Made by a program: the position numbers and the translations under genes
Shown here: in pieces, positions 25,112 to 32,305 of the stretch
How positions within the stretch are numbered: the stretch's first letter is position 1
How the letters are laid out: every line of letters begins with the position of its first letter
Notes under the pieces: generated by a model
Seen by the model: the letters and a program-made list of their open reading frames with translations, nothing else
Databases searched by the model: none
Told to the model about the DNA's origin: nothing
Source: Phycisphaerales bacterium
GTDB lineage: Bacteria > Planctomycetota > Phycisphaerae > Phycisphaerales > UBA1924
Assembly: GCA_020831775.1 (NCBI GenBank)
Contig: JAFIFZ010000012.1
Location: 1-64,000 of the forward strand
DNA: 64,000 nt
Direction: 5' to 3'

Positions 25112-26536
25112 TCACCCCGCGTCGGCCTCGGACGCCTCTGACTCGTCGGCGTTGAACGCATCGAAGGTGTGCTCGTACGCGTCGTGGCGGGCCTCTTCGG
25201 TGACCCAGGCGGGCAGGACGCCTTCGCGTTGGAGGACCTTGATCGCCCTTTCACGGCAGACGCCGCAGGGCGTGTGCTCGTAGACAAAGAGCATCGGGTC
25301 GAGCACATCGCGGCCCGGTGTGTCCTCGAAGATGTCGAGCAGGCTCCAGCAGACGCTGTGGCGTTCTTCCGGGTCGTCAGGAACGAACAGGGCGTTCATG
25401 ATTGTGGGCGTGTCGCCGTCGCGGTAGTTGGCGCGGAGGAGTTCGAGCGAACCTTCCATGATCTCGGCGGGCGACAGGCGATCGATCGCGCGTTTTCTGA
25501 TTTCGGGGTGGTCTGAGCGCGACAGAGCGGAGTAAGCCGCGGTGCGGATGCGTTTGCGGGGGTGGTCCAGCAACGCGATGTGCGCCGCATCGACAAACGG
25601 CATCGCCCGCCTGCGGAACAGGGCCAGCGTGTACACGATCACGTAGAAACGACGCTCGGTCGCCAGCTCGCGGCAGAACTTCTCCAGGACTTCGGCGGGC
25701 GCCTTTGTGCCGAGGAACTGGATGAGTGAACCTGAATGCTTGCGGCGGTCATTGCTGAATGCTTCGATCGCCTCGCGGATTTTCTGCTCGATGTCGGGGC
25801 CAGGCCGCATGCGGCGGTCTCGTTCCGCTGCGTGCTGTTCGCTGCTCGCGGCCTCCCGGGCTTCATAGGCCGCGATCGCGCTGGTGAAGTGGCTGATGCT
25901 CTCATCTGATCGCTCTGCGGACTCAAGAATGAGTGCTGTACTGCCGGATCCAAAGTCTTCGTCGAACCTTCTTGCAATGTTTGACGCTGCTTCTTCCAGG
26001 AACCATCGATCGCCGGCGTCCGGGTCTGTGTCGGCAATCAAGCGGCCGAAGGCCGACGCGACGACAACGAGGCCGGTCGGGCCGTCCAGCCGGATCAGGT
26101 ACTCGGCAACGGATTCCATACACCATGAATTCAGGGTCTGGTAGTGCGATCGGAGTCGATCGCCGAGTTCGCCAAAGTCGAGTTCTGCGAGATCGCACAG
26201 CAGTTCGGCGATATGGACCTGGTCGTGATCCTGGCCTTGGTCCGATGGGTCCGGCAGATCGGCGTTGGCTAATCGTTTGGTGACGGCCTCTTCCGCTTCC
26301 GCCGCGTAGATCAACCGCATCATGAAATCGGCCCGGCCCGGTTCGGACTGCTGATCAAAGGCGAGGTTGCGAACGCACGCTTCTACGACATCGTCGAGTA
26401 GGCCGTCGATGCCGTAGCTCGCCGCGTGCTGCACCGCTCGCCCGTGGCCGCTGCGGAGCGCCTGCTTGAACTCGTCGCGTGCGAGCGGCAAGGTGTACGG
26501 GGGACGGTTGTGGGGGATCGTGATTCGATCGGTCAT
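25112..26536 (-). CDS. 474-aa helical-repeat protein of unknown function
   Basis: No signal peptide, membrane helix or known catalytic motif is visible. The sequence is acidic and largely alpha-helical. Several segments, for example LDHPRKRIRTAAYSALSRSD and HPEIRKRAIDRLSPAEIMEG, look like HEAT-type helical pairs, giving a solenoid in the C-terminal half. Near the end, YEHTPCGVCRERAIKVL contains a CxxC pair inside a helix. The first 250 residues hold long helices with His- and Glu-rich linkers. It lies downstream of the BCS1-like ATPase on the same strand, but a strong hairpin separates them, so they are probably separate units. A scaffolding role is a guess. Confidence 0.7.
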   Translation of the reverse strand: MTDRITIPHNRPPYTLPLARDEFKQALRSGHGRAVQHAASYGIDGLLDDVVEACVRNLAFDQQSEPGRADFMMRLIYAAEAEEAVTKRLANADLPDPSDQGQDHDQVHIAELLCDLAELDFGELGDRLRSHYQTLNSWCMESVAEYLIRLDGPTGLVVVASAFGRLIADTDPDAGDRWFLEEAASNIARRFDEDFGSGSTALILESAERSDESISHFTSAIAAYEAREAASSEQHAAERDRRMRPGPDIEQKIREAIEAFSNDRRKHSGSLIQFLGTKAPAEVLEKFCRELATERRFYVIVYTLALFRRRAMPFVDAAHIALLDHPRKRIRTAAYSALSRSDHPEIRKRAIDRLSPAEIMEGSLELLRANYRDGDTPTIMNALFVPDDPEERHSVCWSLLDIFEDTPGRDVLDPMLFVYEHTPCGVCRERAIKVLQREGVLPAWVTEEARHDAYEHTFDAFNADESEASEADAG

Positions 26537-26602
26537 ACGCTCAGGTGACTCCTCGAAGTGTGTCTGAACCGAAAGCGGCCTGCTGTCTCAGCCGCAGCGA
26601 AA

Positions 26603-26640
26603 CGGCCCCGCCGCACGCCTTGCAGCTTGCGGCGGGGCCG
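26603..26640 (-). terminator. strong hairpin terminator after the BCS1-like gene
   Basis: CGGCCCCGCCGC (26603-26614) and GCGGCGGGGCCG (26629-26640) form a perfect 12-bp stem with a 14-nt loop. Read on the minus strand it is followed by TTTCGC, a short U-run. It begins six bases past the stop of the AAA ATPase gene. Confidence 0.65.
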
Positions 26641-26645
26641 GGTGC

Positions 26646-27884
26646 TCATGCGGGCAGCGCTTCGCGTGCGCTGCCTCCTTCTGATGCTCTGCTCGGCCTC
26701 TGGCCCCGGCGCCAGTCTTCGCGCATGAGCTCGTTGATGAGCATCGCGGCGGTCGGAGCCGGCTCGCGCATCACGCGGTCGACGATGTCGTGACGCGACG
26801 CCATGTGCGGGAAGAGCCTGTCGACATAGTCCGTCGCGGCCTGGCGCGTCAGCATCGGCATGCGGACGCGGAGGTCGACGCGGCCGGGGCGGATGAGCGC
26901 CGGGTCGAGCCTGTCGATGTGGTTTGTCGACATCATGAGGATCCTGCCGTTGTGCGGGGCCTGCATCCCGTCGATGCAGTTGAGCAAGCCCGAGAAAGTG
27001 ATGCCTTCAGCGCCCTCGCTCTCCCGCTGGTTGAAGGCGCAGTCGATGTCTTCAAGCAGCACGACGGAGCGGTCGAGCACGCCCTCGAAAGCGTCGGTGA
27101 GTTCCTCGTCGCTGCGGAGGTCCGCCAGCGGCACAACCGAGAGGCGGAGCCCGAGCGATGAGGCCAGAACGTGCGCCAGCGAGGTCTTGCCGACGCCCGG
27201 CTCGCCGTAGAGCAGCACGCCGAACCGCCAAGGCACGCCGACGCGCTGGTAGTCGTCGCGGCTGTCGAGGAACTCCCGGATGCGACCCTCAACTCTGTCG
27301 TAGAAGCCCTCGGGCAGGCAGAGCGTGTCGGAGCGCCGCTTGGGGAGCATGAGCGTTCTGCGGCTGCCGTACTTGTTGCAGAGGTCGACGAGCTGGTGTT
27401 CCTCCGCGACATCGGCCCGTGCCTTGGCGGCGCGCATCATCGTGGCGAGGTCCGCTTTGCGACCGAAGAGCACCTCGACCTGGATGATGAACCGACGCAC
27501 GAGGTCGCCGGTGCTCCCGGCGGAGTCTTCGCGGTGGACGCTCACGCGGCACCACTTGCCGCAGAGCCTCGCCCAGAAACGGTCGGAGCCCGCGGCGAAC
27601 ACCGCGGCGGCGCCGCTCTGGCAATCGTCGCTTACTCCCGTGCGCACCTCGAGCGTTCGCGGCCCGCCGGGCCGAAGCGCCGATTCGGTCAGGAGGGAGA
27701 GCCACGCGTCGTAGAGCGGGTTCTGCTCGCGGATCTCGATCACGCGTGTGAATACGCCGCGGAGCAGATCGAAAACCCTGCCCGGGATCGCCCGGAGCTG
27801 GTACCCGACCCAGCCCGCCGCCATCAGGATGAGGCCGCCCTGCACGAGCGGCGAGCCTTCCATTAACTCTTGGAGTGTGTTCAT
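26646..27884 (-). CDS. BCS1-like membrane-anchored AAA+ ATPase
   Basis: The 412-residue protein has one N-terminal membrane helix (about residues 15-33), a beta-rich BCS1-specific region (about 75-190) and an AAA+ module: Walker A GEPGVGKT at 227-234, Walker B VLLEDID at 275-281, sensor 1 MMSTNHIDRLDP at 317-328 and arginine finger RPGR at 332-335. The order TM, BCS1 region, AAA is that of mitochondrial Bcs1, which moves folded Rieske protein across a membrane. Bacterial relatives are sporadic, and some have been linked to conflict or stress systems. No Rieske gene is nearby. No Shine-Dalgarno sequence precedes ATG 27884; a long structured region lies upstream. Confidence 0.88.
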   Translation of the reverse strand: MNTLQELMEGSPLVQGGLILMAAGWVGYQLRAIPGRVFDLLRGVFTRVIEIREQNPLYDAWLSLLTESALRPGGPRTLEVRTGVSDDCQSGAAAVFAAGSDRFWARLCGKWCRVSVHREDSAGSTGDLVRRFIIQVEVLFGRKADLATMMRAAKARADVAEEHQLVDLCNKYGSRRTLMLPKRRSDTLCLPEGFYDRVEGRIREFLDSRDDYQRVGVPWRFGVLLYGEPGVGKTSLAHVLASSLGLRLSVVPLADLRSDEELTDAFEGVLDRSVVLLEDIDCAFNQRESEGAEGITFSGLLNCIDGMQAPHNGRILMMSTNHIDRLDPALIRPGRVDLRVRMPMLTRQAATDYVDRLFPHMASRHDIVDRVMREPAPTAAMLINELMREDWRRGQRPSRASEGGSAREALPA

Positions 27885-28091
27885 GGTAATACACAACCGT
27901 CCCGCGGCGGGGGTCCGCCGCGAATCAATAGATGTGCGCGCCCGACACACGGGCACGCTGCGGATTGGACCGCGGACGCCTGGGGCGTCGCGGGGGATGA
28001 CACGGATCGGGCGCGGCGGTTCGTTTGTGGCGAAGCGACCGCGCAGCGGTCCGAGGGATCAGAATGTGGTTGGGGAATTCACCCCGCGGCT

Positions 28092-28113
28092 TGTCGCCGG
28101 CGGAGCGGCGACA
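28092..28113 (-). promoter_or_regulatory. eight-bp hairpin downstream of the nine-codon ORF
   Basis: TGTCGCCG and CGGCGACA pair perfectly around a six-base loop, starting three bases after the stop of the mini-ORF (minus-strand sense). No U-tract follows, so it is not a simple terminator. Its placement between a translated mini-ORF and the BCS1-like gene is what would be expected of a translation-sensing attenuator or a structured leader. Confidence 0.4.
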
Positions 28114-28115
28114 GG

Positions 28116-28145
28116 TCAGAACTGAGAATCAATCGCAAGTGTCAT
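28116..28145 (-). CDS. nine-residue leader-type ORF
   Basis: ATG 28145 is preceded at five-base spacing by AGGAGGT, the best Shine-Dalgarno match in this part of the window. The frame reads MTLAIDSQF and then TGA. A ribosome would almost certainly initiate here if the region is transcribed. It may be a regulatory leader peptide for the AAA ATPase gene 230 bases downstream, or the surviving start of a truncated gene. The peptide has no runs of a single amino acid as in classical amino-acid attenuators. Confidence 0.4.
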   Translation of the reverse strand: MTLAIDSQF

Positions 28146-28156
28146 GGGACACCTCC

Positions 28157-28199
28157 TGTCAGCAGAGCGGAGTTTCCCTCCTTGGAGATCTGCTGTCAA
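28157..28199 (-). promoter_or_regulatory. promoter with flanking inverted repeat upstream of the leader ORF
   Basis: Minus-strand TTGACA (28199-28194) is followed after exactly 17 bases by GAAACT, a weak -10. The arms TGTCAGCAGA (28157-28166) and TCTGCTGTCA (28189-28198) are inverted repeats with one mismatch that overlap the -35 and abut the AGGAGG site. A repressor bound to this dyad would block the promoter. It would drive the nine-codon ORF and probably the BCS1-like gene. Confidence 0.4.
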
Positions 28200-28270
28200 G
28201 TCGATCTTCGTATTTTTTCTGTTCTTTGCAATCAAAGGGCTGCGAGCGGTCTCGCTACGGAGCCGCTTGC

Positions 28271-28417
28271 TCACGCTGTCGCGTTGCCTCGTTCGCCTTC
28301 GATCACAGCTTTCATCCGCACCCGCAGCAGCAGGTCGTTCAGCCCGTCGCGGGCGGTGGGGGCGTCGGGGAGTGTGCTGGCCAACAGCCCCGAAGCCGCT
28401 TCATCTCCAATCGAGCG
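28271..28417 (-). pseudogene. start-less open frame, possible gene remnant
   Basis: Forty-eight codons without a stop end at TGA 28273-28271 and begin directly after another stop. The translation includes STLPDAPTARDGLNDLLLRV and ends VIEGERGNATA, with helix-like composition and about 73 percent G or C at third positions, which resembles coding sequence. No ATG, GTG or TTG stands near its start, and a shift of one base at about 28400 would join it to another open stretch. It is best read as the tail of a decayed gene; identity unknown. Confidence 0.3.
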
Positions 28418-28565
28418 TCAGTGTACGAGCATGAGCGGGCGGACCGCGCCGCGATGTCGGTCTCGCACGCCGCGGCAAGCGCGATCGCTCAAAATGCGAT
28501 GAGGCCGCGACTCCCGTTCGTGCGCGGCCCCGGTTCGCGGTCTGATTCGGTTGTTGCGTGTTTGG

Positions 28566-29039
28566 TTAGAGTTTCGCGGCCTGGCGGCGCAGCTCGCGCA
28601 CCGCCCGCGCCAGCGTGGGGTGGCCCTGGAGCTCTTTCTCGGGGAGGCCGGTCAGGTCGCCCTCCCATAGCTCGACCGGCGCGCCCGAATCGGCGAACTC
28701 CTGGCGCAGGAGTCCCAGCAGCTTCGGCCCGGCCAGCAGCCCGACCTTCCCGTGGCGCTCGCCGGTGCTCCGGACCCAGCGCCCGATCTCACGCACGAAG
28801 CGTCGGGTCTCGACCTCGTCGGGGCCCTGCGAAGGGGTGTGCACTGGCGCGTCGGCACGCTTGCCCGCGGGCCGCTCCGGCTTGCGGGGCTCGGAATCGT
28901 GCTCGTGATCGTTCTGCAGCGCGTCGACCTCGCTGAGGCGGAGGCGGTCCCGCTCATCGAACAAGCACATGAAGAGCCGCGCCTGGCGTGCGTCTGCGAG
29001 AACGATCGCCTGACCGGGATGTTCAAAGTTCGCTGTCAT
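28566..29039 (-). CDS. host attachment protein family (PF10116-like)
   Basis: The 157-residue protein fits the family annotated as protein required for attachment to host cells. QAIVLADARQARLFMCLFDE is the opening strand-helix (the DGxRAR box). A charged variable linker with Pro, His and Glu follows (about 45-85). The second half holds FVREIGRWVRS, KVGLLAGPKLLGLLRQEF (matching the APPxxLGxLR box) and DLTGLPEKELQGH. Despite the family name, its members are widespread in free-living bacteria and resemble eRF1-like nucleotide- or RNA-binding folds. It is the third gene of a compact minus-strand operon, seven bases after the HMA-like gene, with GGAAGGTG upstream of the ATG. Confidence 0.78.
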   Translation of the reverse strand: MTANFEHPGQAIVLADARQARLFMCLFDERDRLRLSEVDALQNDHEHDSEPRKPERPAGKRADAPVHTPSQGPDEVETRRFVREIGRWVRSTGERHGKVGLLAGPKLLGLLRQEFADSGAPVELWEGDLTGLPEKELQGHPTLARAVRELRRQAAKL

Positions 29040-29046
29040 GGCTGCA

Positions 29047-29409
29047 TCACCTTCCTTGGTCGGTTGGTGTACCGAGCTGCCCCCGCCCGTGTTGCGAGCG
29101 TGCGCCCCGCTCGGGGAGGTCGGCCGCTGGTCGGCCGGAAGTCGTTCCGTCGCTCTCGGTCCTGCCGGGCGACCGCTCTCCTGCGGGCGGCTCGACCAAG
29201 ATCGATGGCGCAAACCCGGCCTTCGCGACCGCGCCGAGCAGCGCCGACGGGTCGCACCGGTCATCGTGCCAGACCAGCACCGTGCCCCGGCACAGGTCGG
29301 CGCGGACATCCGTTACCGAATCGATCGTCCGCAGCGCCCCGCAGACTTCCTCTCGCGAGCAATCGTTGTACATCCTGCCCACGAGCATGACTGTGTACGG
29401 CGTGACCAT
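29047..29409 (-). CDS. HMA-like small protein lacking the CxxC metal site
   Basis: Residues 1-72 follow the ferredoxin-like beta-alpha-beta pattern of heavy-metal-associated domains (LVGRMYNDCSREEVCGAL, SVTDVRADLCRGTVLV, DPSALLGAVAKAGF). The MxCxxC metal loop is replaced by MYNDC, leaving a single Cys at that position. Other Cys residues (in EEVCGAL, DLCRG and DDRCD) could still bind metal or form disulfides. The last 45 residues are polar, with Arg, Gly and Ser, and look disordered. GAGGTG before the ATG is a good ribosome-binding site. It lies four bases after the first operon gene. A redox or metal-sensing role is possible but not shown. Confidence 0.6.
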   Translation of the reverse strand: MVTPYTVMLVGRMYNDCSREEVCGALRTIDSVTDVRADLCRGTVLVWHDDRCDPSALLGAVAKAGFAPSILVEPPAGERSPGRTESDGTTSGRPAADLPERGARSQHGRGQLGTPTDQGR

Positions 29410-29413
29410 GGTT

Positions 29414-29680
29414 TCACCTCACCCCCGCGCTCTCCCGAGCGCGTTTCGCCGCGTCATGAAGGCGACGCGTCCTTGTCAGCGATTCTCTCCGGGCGGACAA
29501 CCGTTGGTGGGCGATCCCGCCGCCCAACATGCGTTGCAGGTGCAACTCGGCCTCGAACCAGTTCAGCCGTTCGTTGCCCCCGTACCGGACCCAGAGCTCT
29601 TCGGCGATCGCGGCCGTGAGCCGCTCCGTCAGATCGACATCGGTCTGCGGGTCCGCGGTCGGTCTGATGACGAAGCGCAT
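29414..29680 (-). CDS. DUF2934-like small protein
   Basis: The 88-residue protein is the first gene of the three-gene operon, with AAAGGGAG upstream of ATG 29680. Residues 20-50, AAIAEELWVRYGGNERLNWF and EAELHLQRM, resemble the short helical DUF2934 motif, in which a leucine/tryptophan-rich helix precedes a WxxAE element. The C-terminal third is basic (RRESLTRTRRLHDAAKRAR) and could touch nucleic acid. No catalytic residues are evident. DUF2934 proteins often accompany stress-related genes, which fits its place with a host-attachment-family gene; that link is inference. Confidence 0.5.
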   Translation of the reverse strand: MRFVIRPTADPQTDVDLTERLTAAIAEELWVRYGGNERLNWFEAELHLQRMLGGGIAHQRLSARRESLTRTRRLHDAAKRARESAGVR

Positions 29681-30103
29681 GGTCGTTCTCCCTTTCGTGG
29701 GTGTTCGGTGCGCCTCTCGGTCGACACCAAGATCATCCCGGCTGGGGTACCAAGATTCAACGGAAATTGTTCCTGATTGGAGGAATCTTGCGCACTAAGT
29801 TTTGCGAGCGGATGGATTGCTGAACCGGTGCGATCGCCGCAACGGCCGAGCCCCGGGAAACCACTTGGCAGCCGGGCGGCGTCGGATCCATACCTTGTGT
29901 GTTCTACCCGCCCGCGGGGGCCGCTCAGGCAGCGATCGAGCTGGGCTCTCAATCGTTGGCCCAACGAAGAGCAACTCGATCAACGACGATCCATGTGCCT
30001 GCAGAAGCACAGGCGAGCTCGGGGTGGGGCTGATCCCGGCGAGCATCCTGGCGCCAGAAATTCTAGAGGTCGGCCCCCCGGTGCACACCGGTCGGCAAGG
30101 GCA
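29681..30103. other. 423-bp intergenic region, no gene seen
   Basis: The region lies between the DUF2934-like operon start and the end of the ankyrin gene, both on the minus strand. The 100 bases nearest the operon are relatively AT-rich (around 29745-29800) and probably hold its promoter, but no clear -35/-10 pair or operator could be assigned. The rest shows no convincing coding frame with a ribosome-binding site, no tRNA and no hairpin with a T-run. Confidence 0.5.
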
Positions 30104-31093
30104 TCATCGCCGCAGCGGTTCGAGCACGGCTTCTTTGTCTGGCCCGCCGGCGTACTCATAAGGCTTACGCCCCGTCTCGTCGGCAGCGCCCGGGTCCGCC
30201 CCGAGCCCGAGCAGGCGCGTGACGAGCCCGGGGTCACCGACCGCCGCCGCGGCCATCAGCGGGGTCATGCCCCACGCCGTCGCGTCCCCCGCCTGGCCCC
30301 GCTCAGCCAGCATCGCATCAACGAGCTCCGATCGTTCATTGACGATCGCCCAGGTCAGTGCCGTCCACGCCGAGTCGGGCCGGACCACACCCGGCGCCGT
30401 CGCGAGCGACCGGTCCCCGCGAAGGCGGATCTGGGCCAGCAGGTCGTCGGGCGGCGCGTCGCGTTGGCGGAGGAGTTCGGCGAGGTAGCGGTCGATCAGG
30501 GGGTTGCTCCGGATCTCTCCCTGCCTCTCGGATCGGGTTCGAAGCTCGATTGCCTCGCGGATCAGGTCGCGGTCCTGCGCCGGGTCTATCGCTCGGGCGC
30601 AGCGGACCAGCTTGGGCAGCAGCCCCGGTTTGGCGGCGGCCCAGACGAACACGGGACTTCCATCAACATGGACCGGTCGCCGGACACTCGCGCCCGCCTC
30701 GATCAGCATCGAGACTACTTCGGGCGACGCACGCTGCACCGCGACGAACAGCGGTGGCAGCGCGTCGGCCTCGGGCACAAACTCAGGGTCGGCCCCCGCG
30801 TCCAGCAACAGGCGAACGATCGCTCCGTGGTCCTGGCGCACGGCTTCGAGCAGCGGCGTCGTCCGCAGCCGCGCCTTGCCGGAGAGAAAGAACGCGGTTG
30901 GGCTCGATTCGGTCAGCACGGCGTTCGGGTCGGCGCCCTCGGCCAGCAGCGCCCCGACGCGTGCAGCATCACCATCGCGTGCGGCCTCGACCAGCCGCGA
31001 CGCCCCGGGCGGCAAGAGCAAGAGCAGGGCGAGCCCGACCACACAGGCGGCGCCGAGAGTCACGGAGAGCAGCAGGCGGGGCTTGGTGAGCAT
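30104..31093 (-). CDS. membrane-anchored ankyrin-repeat protein
   Basis: The 329-residue protein starts with a signal or anchor helix (residues 7-27, LLLSVTLGAACVVGLALLLLL). The rest is ankyrin-type repeats: ARDGDAARVGALLAEGADPN (about 38-57), TPLLEAVRQDHGAIVRLLLDAGADP, PLFVAVQRASPEVVSMLIEAGA, a less regular middle section, and near the end TPLMAAAAVGDPGLVTRLLG followed by a final half repeat with RKPYEYA. The repeats would face the periplasm and bind other proteins. It is transcribed divergently from the iron importer operon, with the palindrome at 31118-31140 between them, so the two could be co-regulated. Partner unknown. Confidence 0.85.
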   Translation of the reverse strand: MLTKPRLLLSVTLGAACVVGLALLLLLPPGASRLVEAARDGDAARVGALLAEGADPNAVLTESSPTAFFLSGKARLRTTPLLEAVRQDHGAIVRLLLDAGADPEFVPEADALPPLFVAVQRASPEVVSMLIEAGASVRRPVHVDGSPVFVWAAAKPGLLPKLVRCARAIDPAQDRDLIREAIELRTRSERQGEIRSNPLIDRYLAELLRQRDAPPDDLLAQIRLRGDRSLATAPGVVRPDSAWTALTWAIVNERSELVDAMLAERGQAGDATAWGMTPLMAAAAVGDPGLVTRLLGLGADPGAADETGRKPYEYAGGPDKEAVLEPLRR

Positions 31094-31117
31094 GAATCAC
31101 CGAGCGTACCAGACTTG

Positions 31118-31140
31118 CTATTGAGACTCTGTCTCAATAG
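31118..31140. promoter_or_regulatory. perfect 23-bp palindrome, likely iron-responsive operator
   Basis: CTATTGAGAC, TCT, GTCTCAATAG: two perfect 10-base arms around three bases, in an otherwise GC-rich 92-bp gap between the divergent ankyrin gene and the iron(III) transporter operon. The TGAGACT-C-TGTCTCA core has the 7-1-7 geometry of Fur-family sites, although the sequence differs from the classical Fur box. It is the strongest operator candidate in the window. Confidence 0.6.
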
Positions 31141-31185
31141 AGTTCCGGCCTTGCGCCCACGCCGCGGGGCATTCGGGAGGTCTGT

Positions 31186-32250
31186 ATGGGCTATAAACGC
31201 TACGCGTTCGCGGTCATCGCGGGGATCGCCGCGGTCTTTGCGCTGGCGATGCACGCCGGGTTCGGCCGGGCCGAGGACGGGGCGCGGGAGGCCGCTTCGC
31301 TGTCGATCACGGTCTACAGCGGCAGGGCCCGCCAGCTTGTGGCGCCTGTCTTCGAATCGTTCGAGCGGGAGACGGGGATCCGTGTCCGCGTCCGCTACGG
31401 CGGGACGGCGGAGCTTGCCGCGCTCTTGCTGGAGGAGGGCGCTCGCACGCCCGCGGATGTCTTCTTCGCACAGGATGCCGGGGCGCTGGCGGCGGTCGAG
31501 CGGGCGGGACGGTTCCGCCCGTTGCCCGAGTCGCTGCGCCGGACGGTCGACCCACGCTTCGTGTCGCGGGCCTCTGAGACCGGGGGCGGCTGGGTCGGCG
31601 TGACGGGGCGGGCGAGGGCGATCGTGTACAACACCGACCTCGTCGATCCCGCGGCCCTCCCGCAGACGCTCGAAGAGGTGCTCGGCGGCGAGTGGGCCGG
31701 CAAGGTCGGCTACCCGCCATCGAACGCGTCGTTTCAGGCGATGGTCTCGGCGATGCGGGCCCGCGACGGCGACGAGAAGACGATCGAGTGGCTGCGGGCG
31801 CTGCGTGCGTCGGGCGCGAAGACCTACGCCAACAACACCGAGACGGTGCGTGCGGTCGCGTCGGGCGAGGTCGCGATCGGGCTGGTGAACCACTACTACG
31901 CCCTGCGGATGCTGGCCGAGACGCCGGGGCTGTCGGTGGCGAACTTCTACATGACCGGCGACGACGCGGGATCGCTGGTCAATGTGTCGGGCGTCGGCCT
32001 GATGCAGCGTCGACGCGGGACGGACGCGACGCGCGACGCCGCGGCAAAGCTCGCCGAATACCTGCTGTCAGAGAGCGCGCAGCGCTATTTCGCGACCGAG
32101 ACCTTCGAGTACCCGCTGGCGAGGGGTGTGGAGCCGCCGACGGGAGCGCCTGCGCTCGAGCGGGTCGGTGCGGGCACGGTGGATCTGAACGCGTTGAGCG
32201 ATCTTGAAGGAACGCTGCGGCTGATGTCGAGGGCCGGGGTGCTGCCTTGA
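31186..32250 (+). CDS. iron(III) ABC importer, substrate-binding protein (FbpA/FutA type)
   Basis: The 354-residue protein has an N-terminal export signal (residues 5-29, ending near GRAED). SITVYSGRARQLVAPVFESF opens the periplasmic-binding fold; ADVFFAQDAGALAAVERAG and GRARAIVYNTDL are typical of the iron-binding family. The GLVNHYYALRML segment contains the adjacent tyrosines that bind ferric iron in FbpA and FutA. It is the first gene of an operon with a permease and an ATPase and lies 45 bases downstream of the palindrome, so it is probably derepressed under iron limitation. In this organism it would work in the periplasm or paryphoplasm. Confidence 0.92.
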   Translation: MGYKRYAFAVIAGIAAVFALAMHAGFGRAEDGAREAASLSITVYSGRARQLVAPVFESFERETGIRVRVRYGGTAELAALLLEEGARTPADVFFAQDAGALAAVERAGRFRPLPESLRRTVDPRFVSRASETGGGWVGVTGRARAIVYNTDLVDPAALPQTLEEVLGGEWAGKVGYPPSNASFQAMVSAMRARDGDEKTIEWLRALRASGAKTYANNTETVRAVASGEVAIGLVNHYYALRMLAETPGLSVANFYMTGDDAGSLVNVSGVGLMQRRRGTDATRDAAAKLAEYLLSESAQRYFATETFEYPLARGVEPPTGAPALERVGAGTVDLNALSDLEGTLRLMSRAGVLP

Positions 32251-32305
32251 CTTGCGCTGACGCGTTCAAACGGGCTGACGATTGCCCGGCGGAGGGCTGT
32301 CGCTG

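Larger units (their letters stand above)
27885..28565. other. 681-bp mostly non-coding region with regulatory signals and gene debris
   Basis: No complete gene of ordinary size is supported. On the minus strand it contains a TTGACA promoter-like element within a 10-bp inverted repeat, a nine-codon ORF with a perfect AGGAGG site, an eight-bp hairpin, and an open but start-less reading frame that looks like a gene remnant. Base composition dips to AT-rich around 28200-28245, unlike the neighbouring genes. These elements are listed separately. Confidence 0.6.

Noticed and set aside
28144-28434. A 96-codon plus-strand frame with a hydrophobic stretch
   Set aside because: No ribosome-binding site, Arg/Ser-rich remainder, and it runs antisense over the better-supported promoter and leader elements.
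25112-31093. A defence island or prophage
   Set aside because: The gene content is unusual, but there is no integrase, tRNA junction, direct-repeat boundary, structural phage gene or recognised defence effector.
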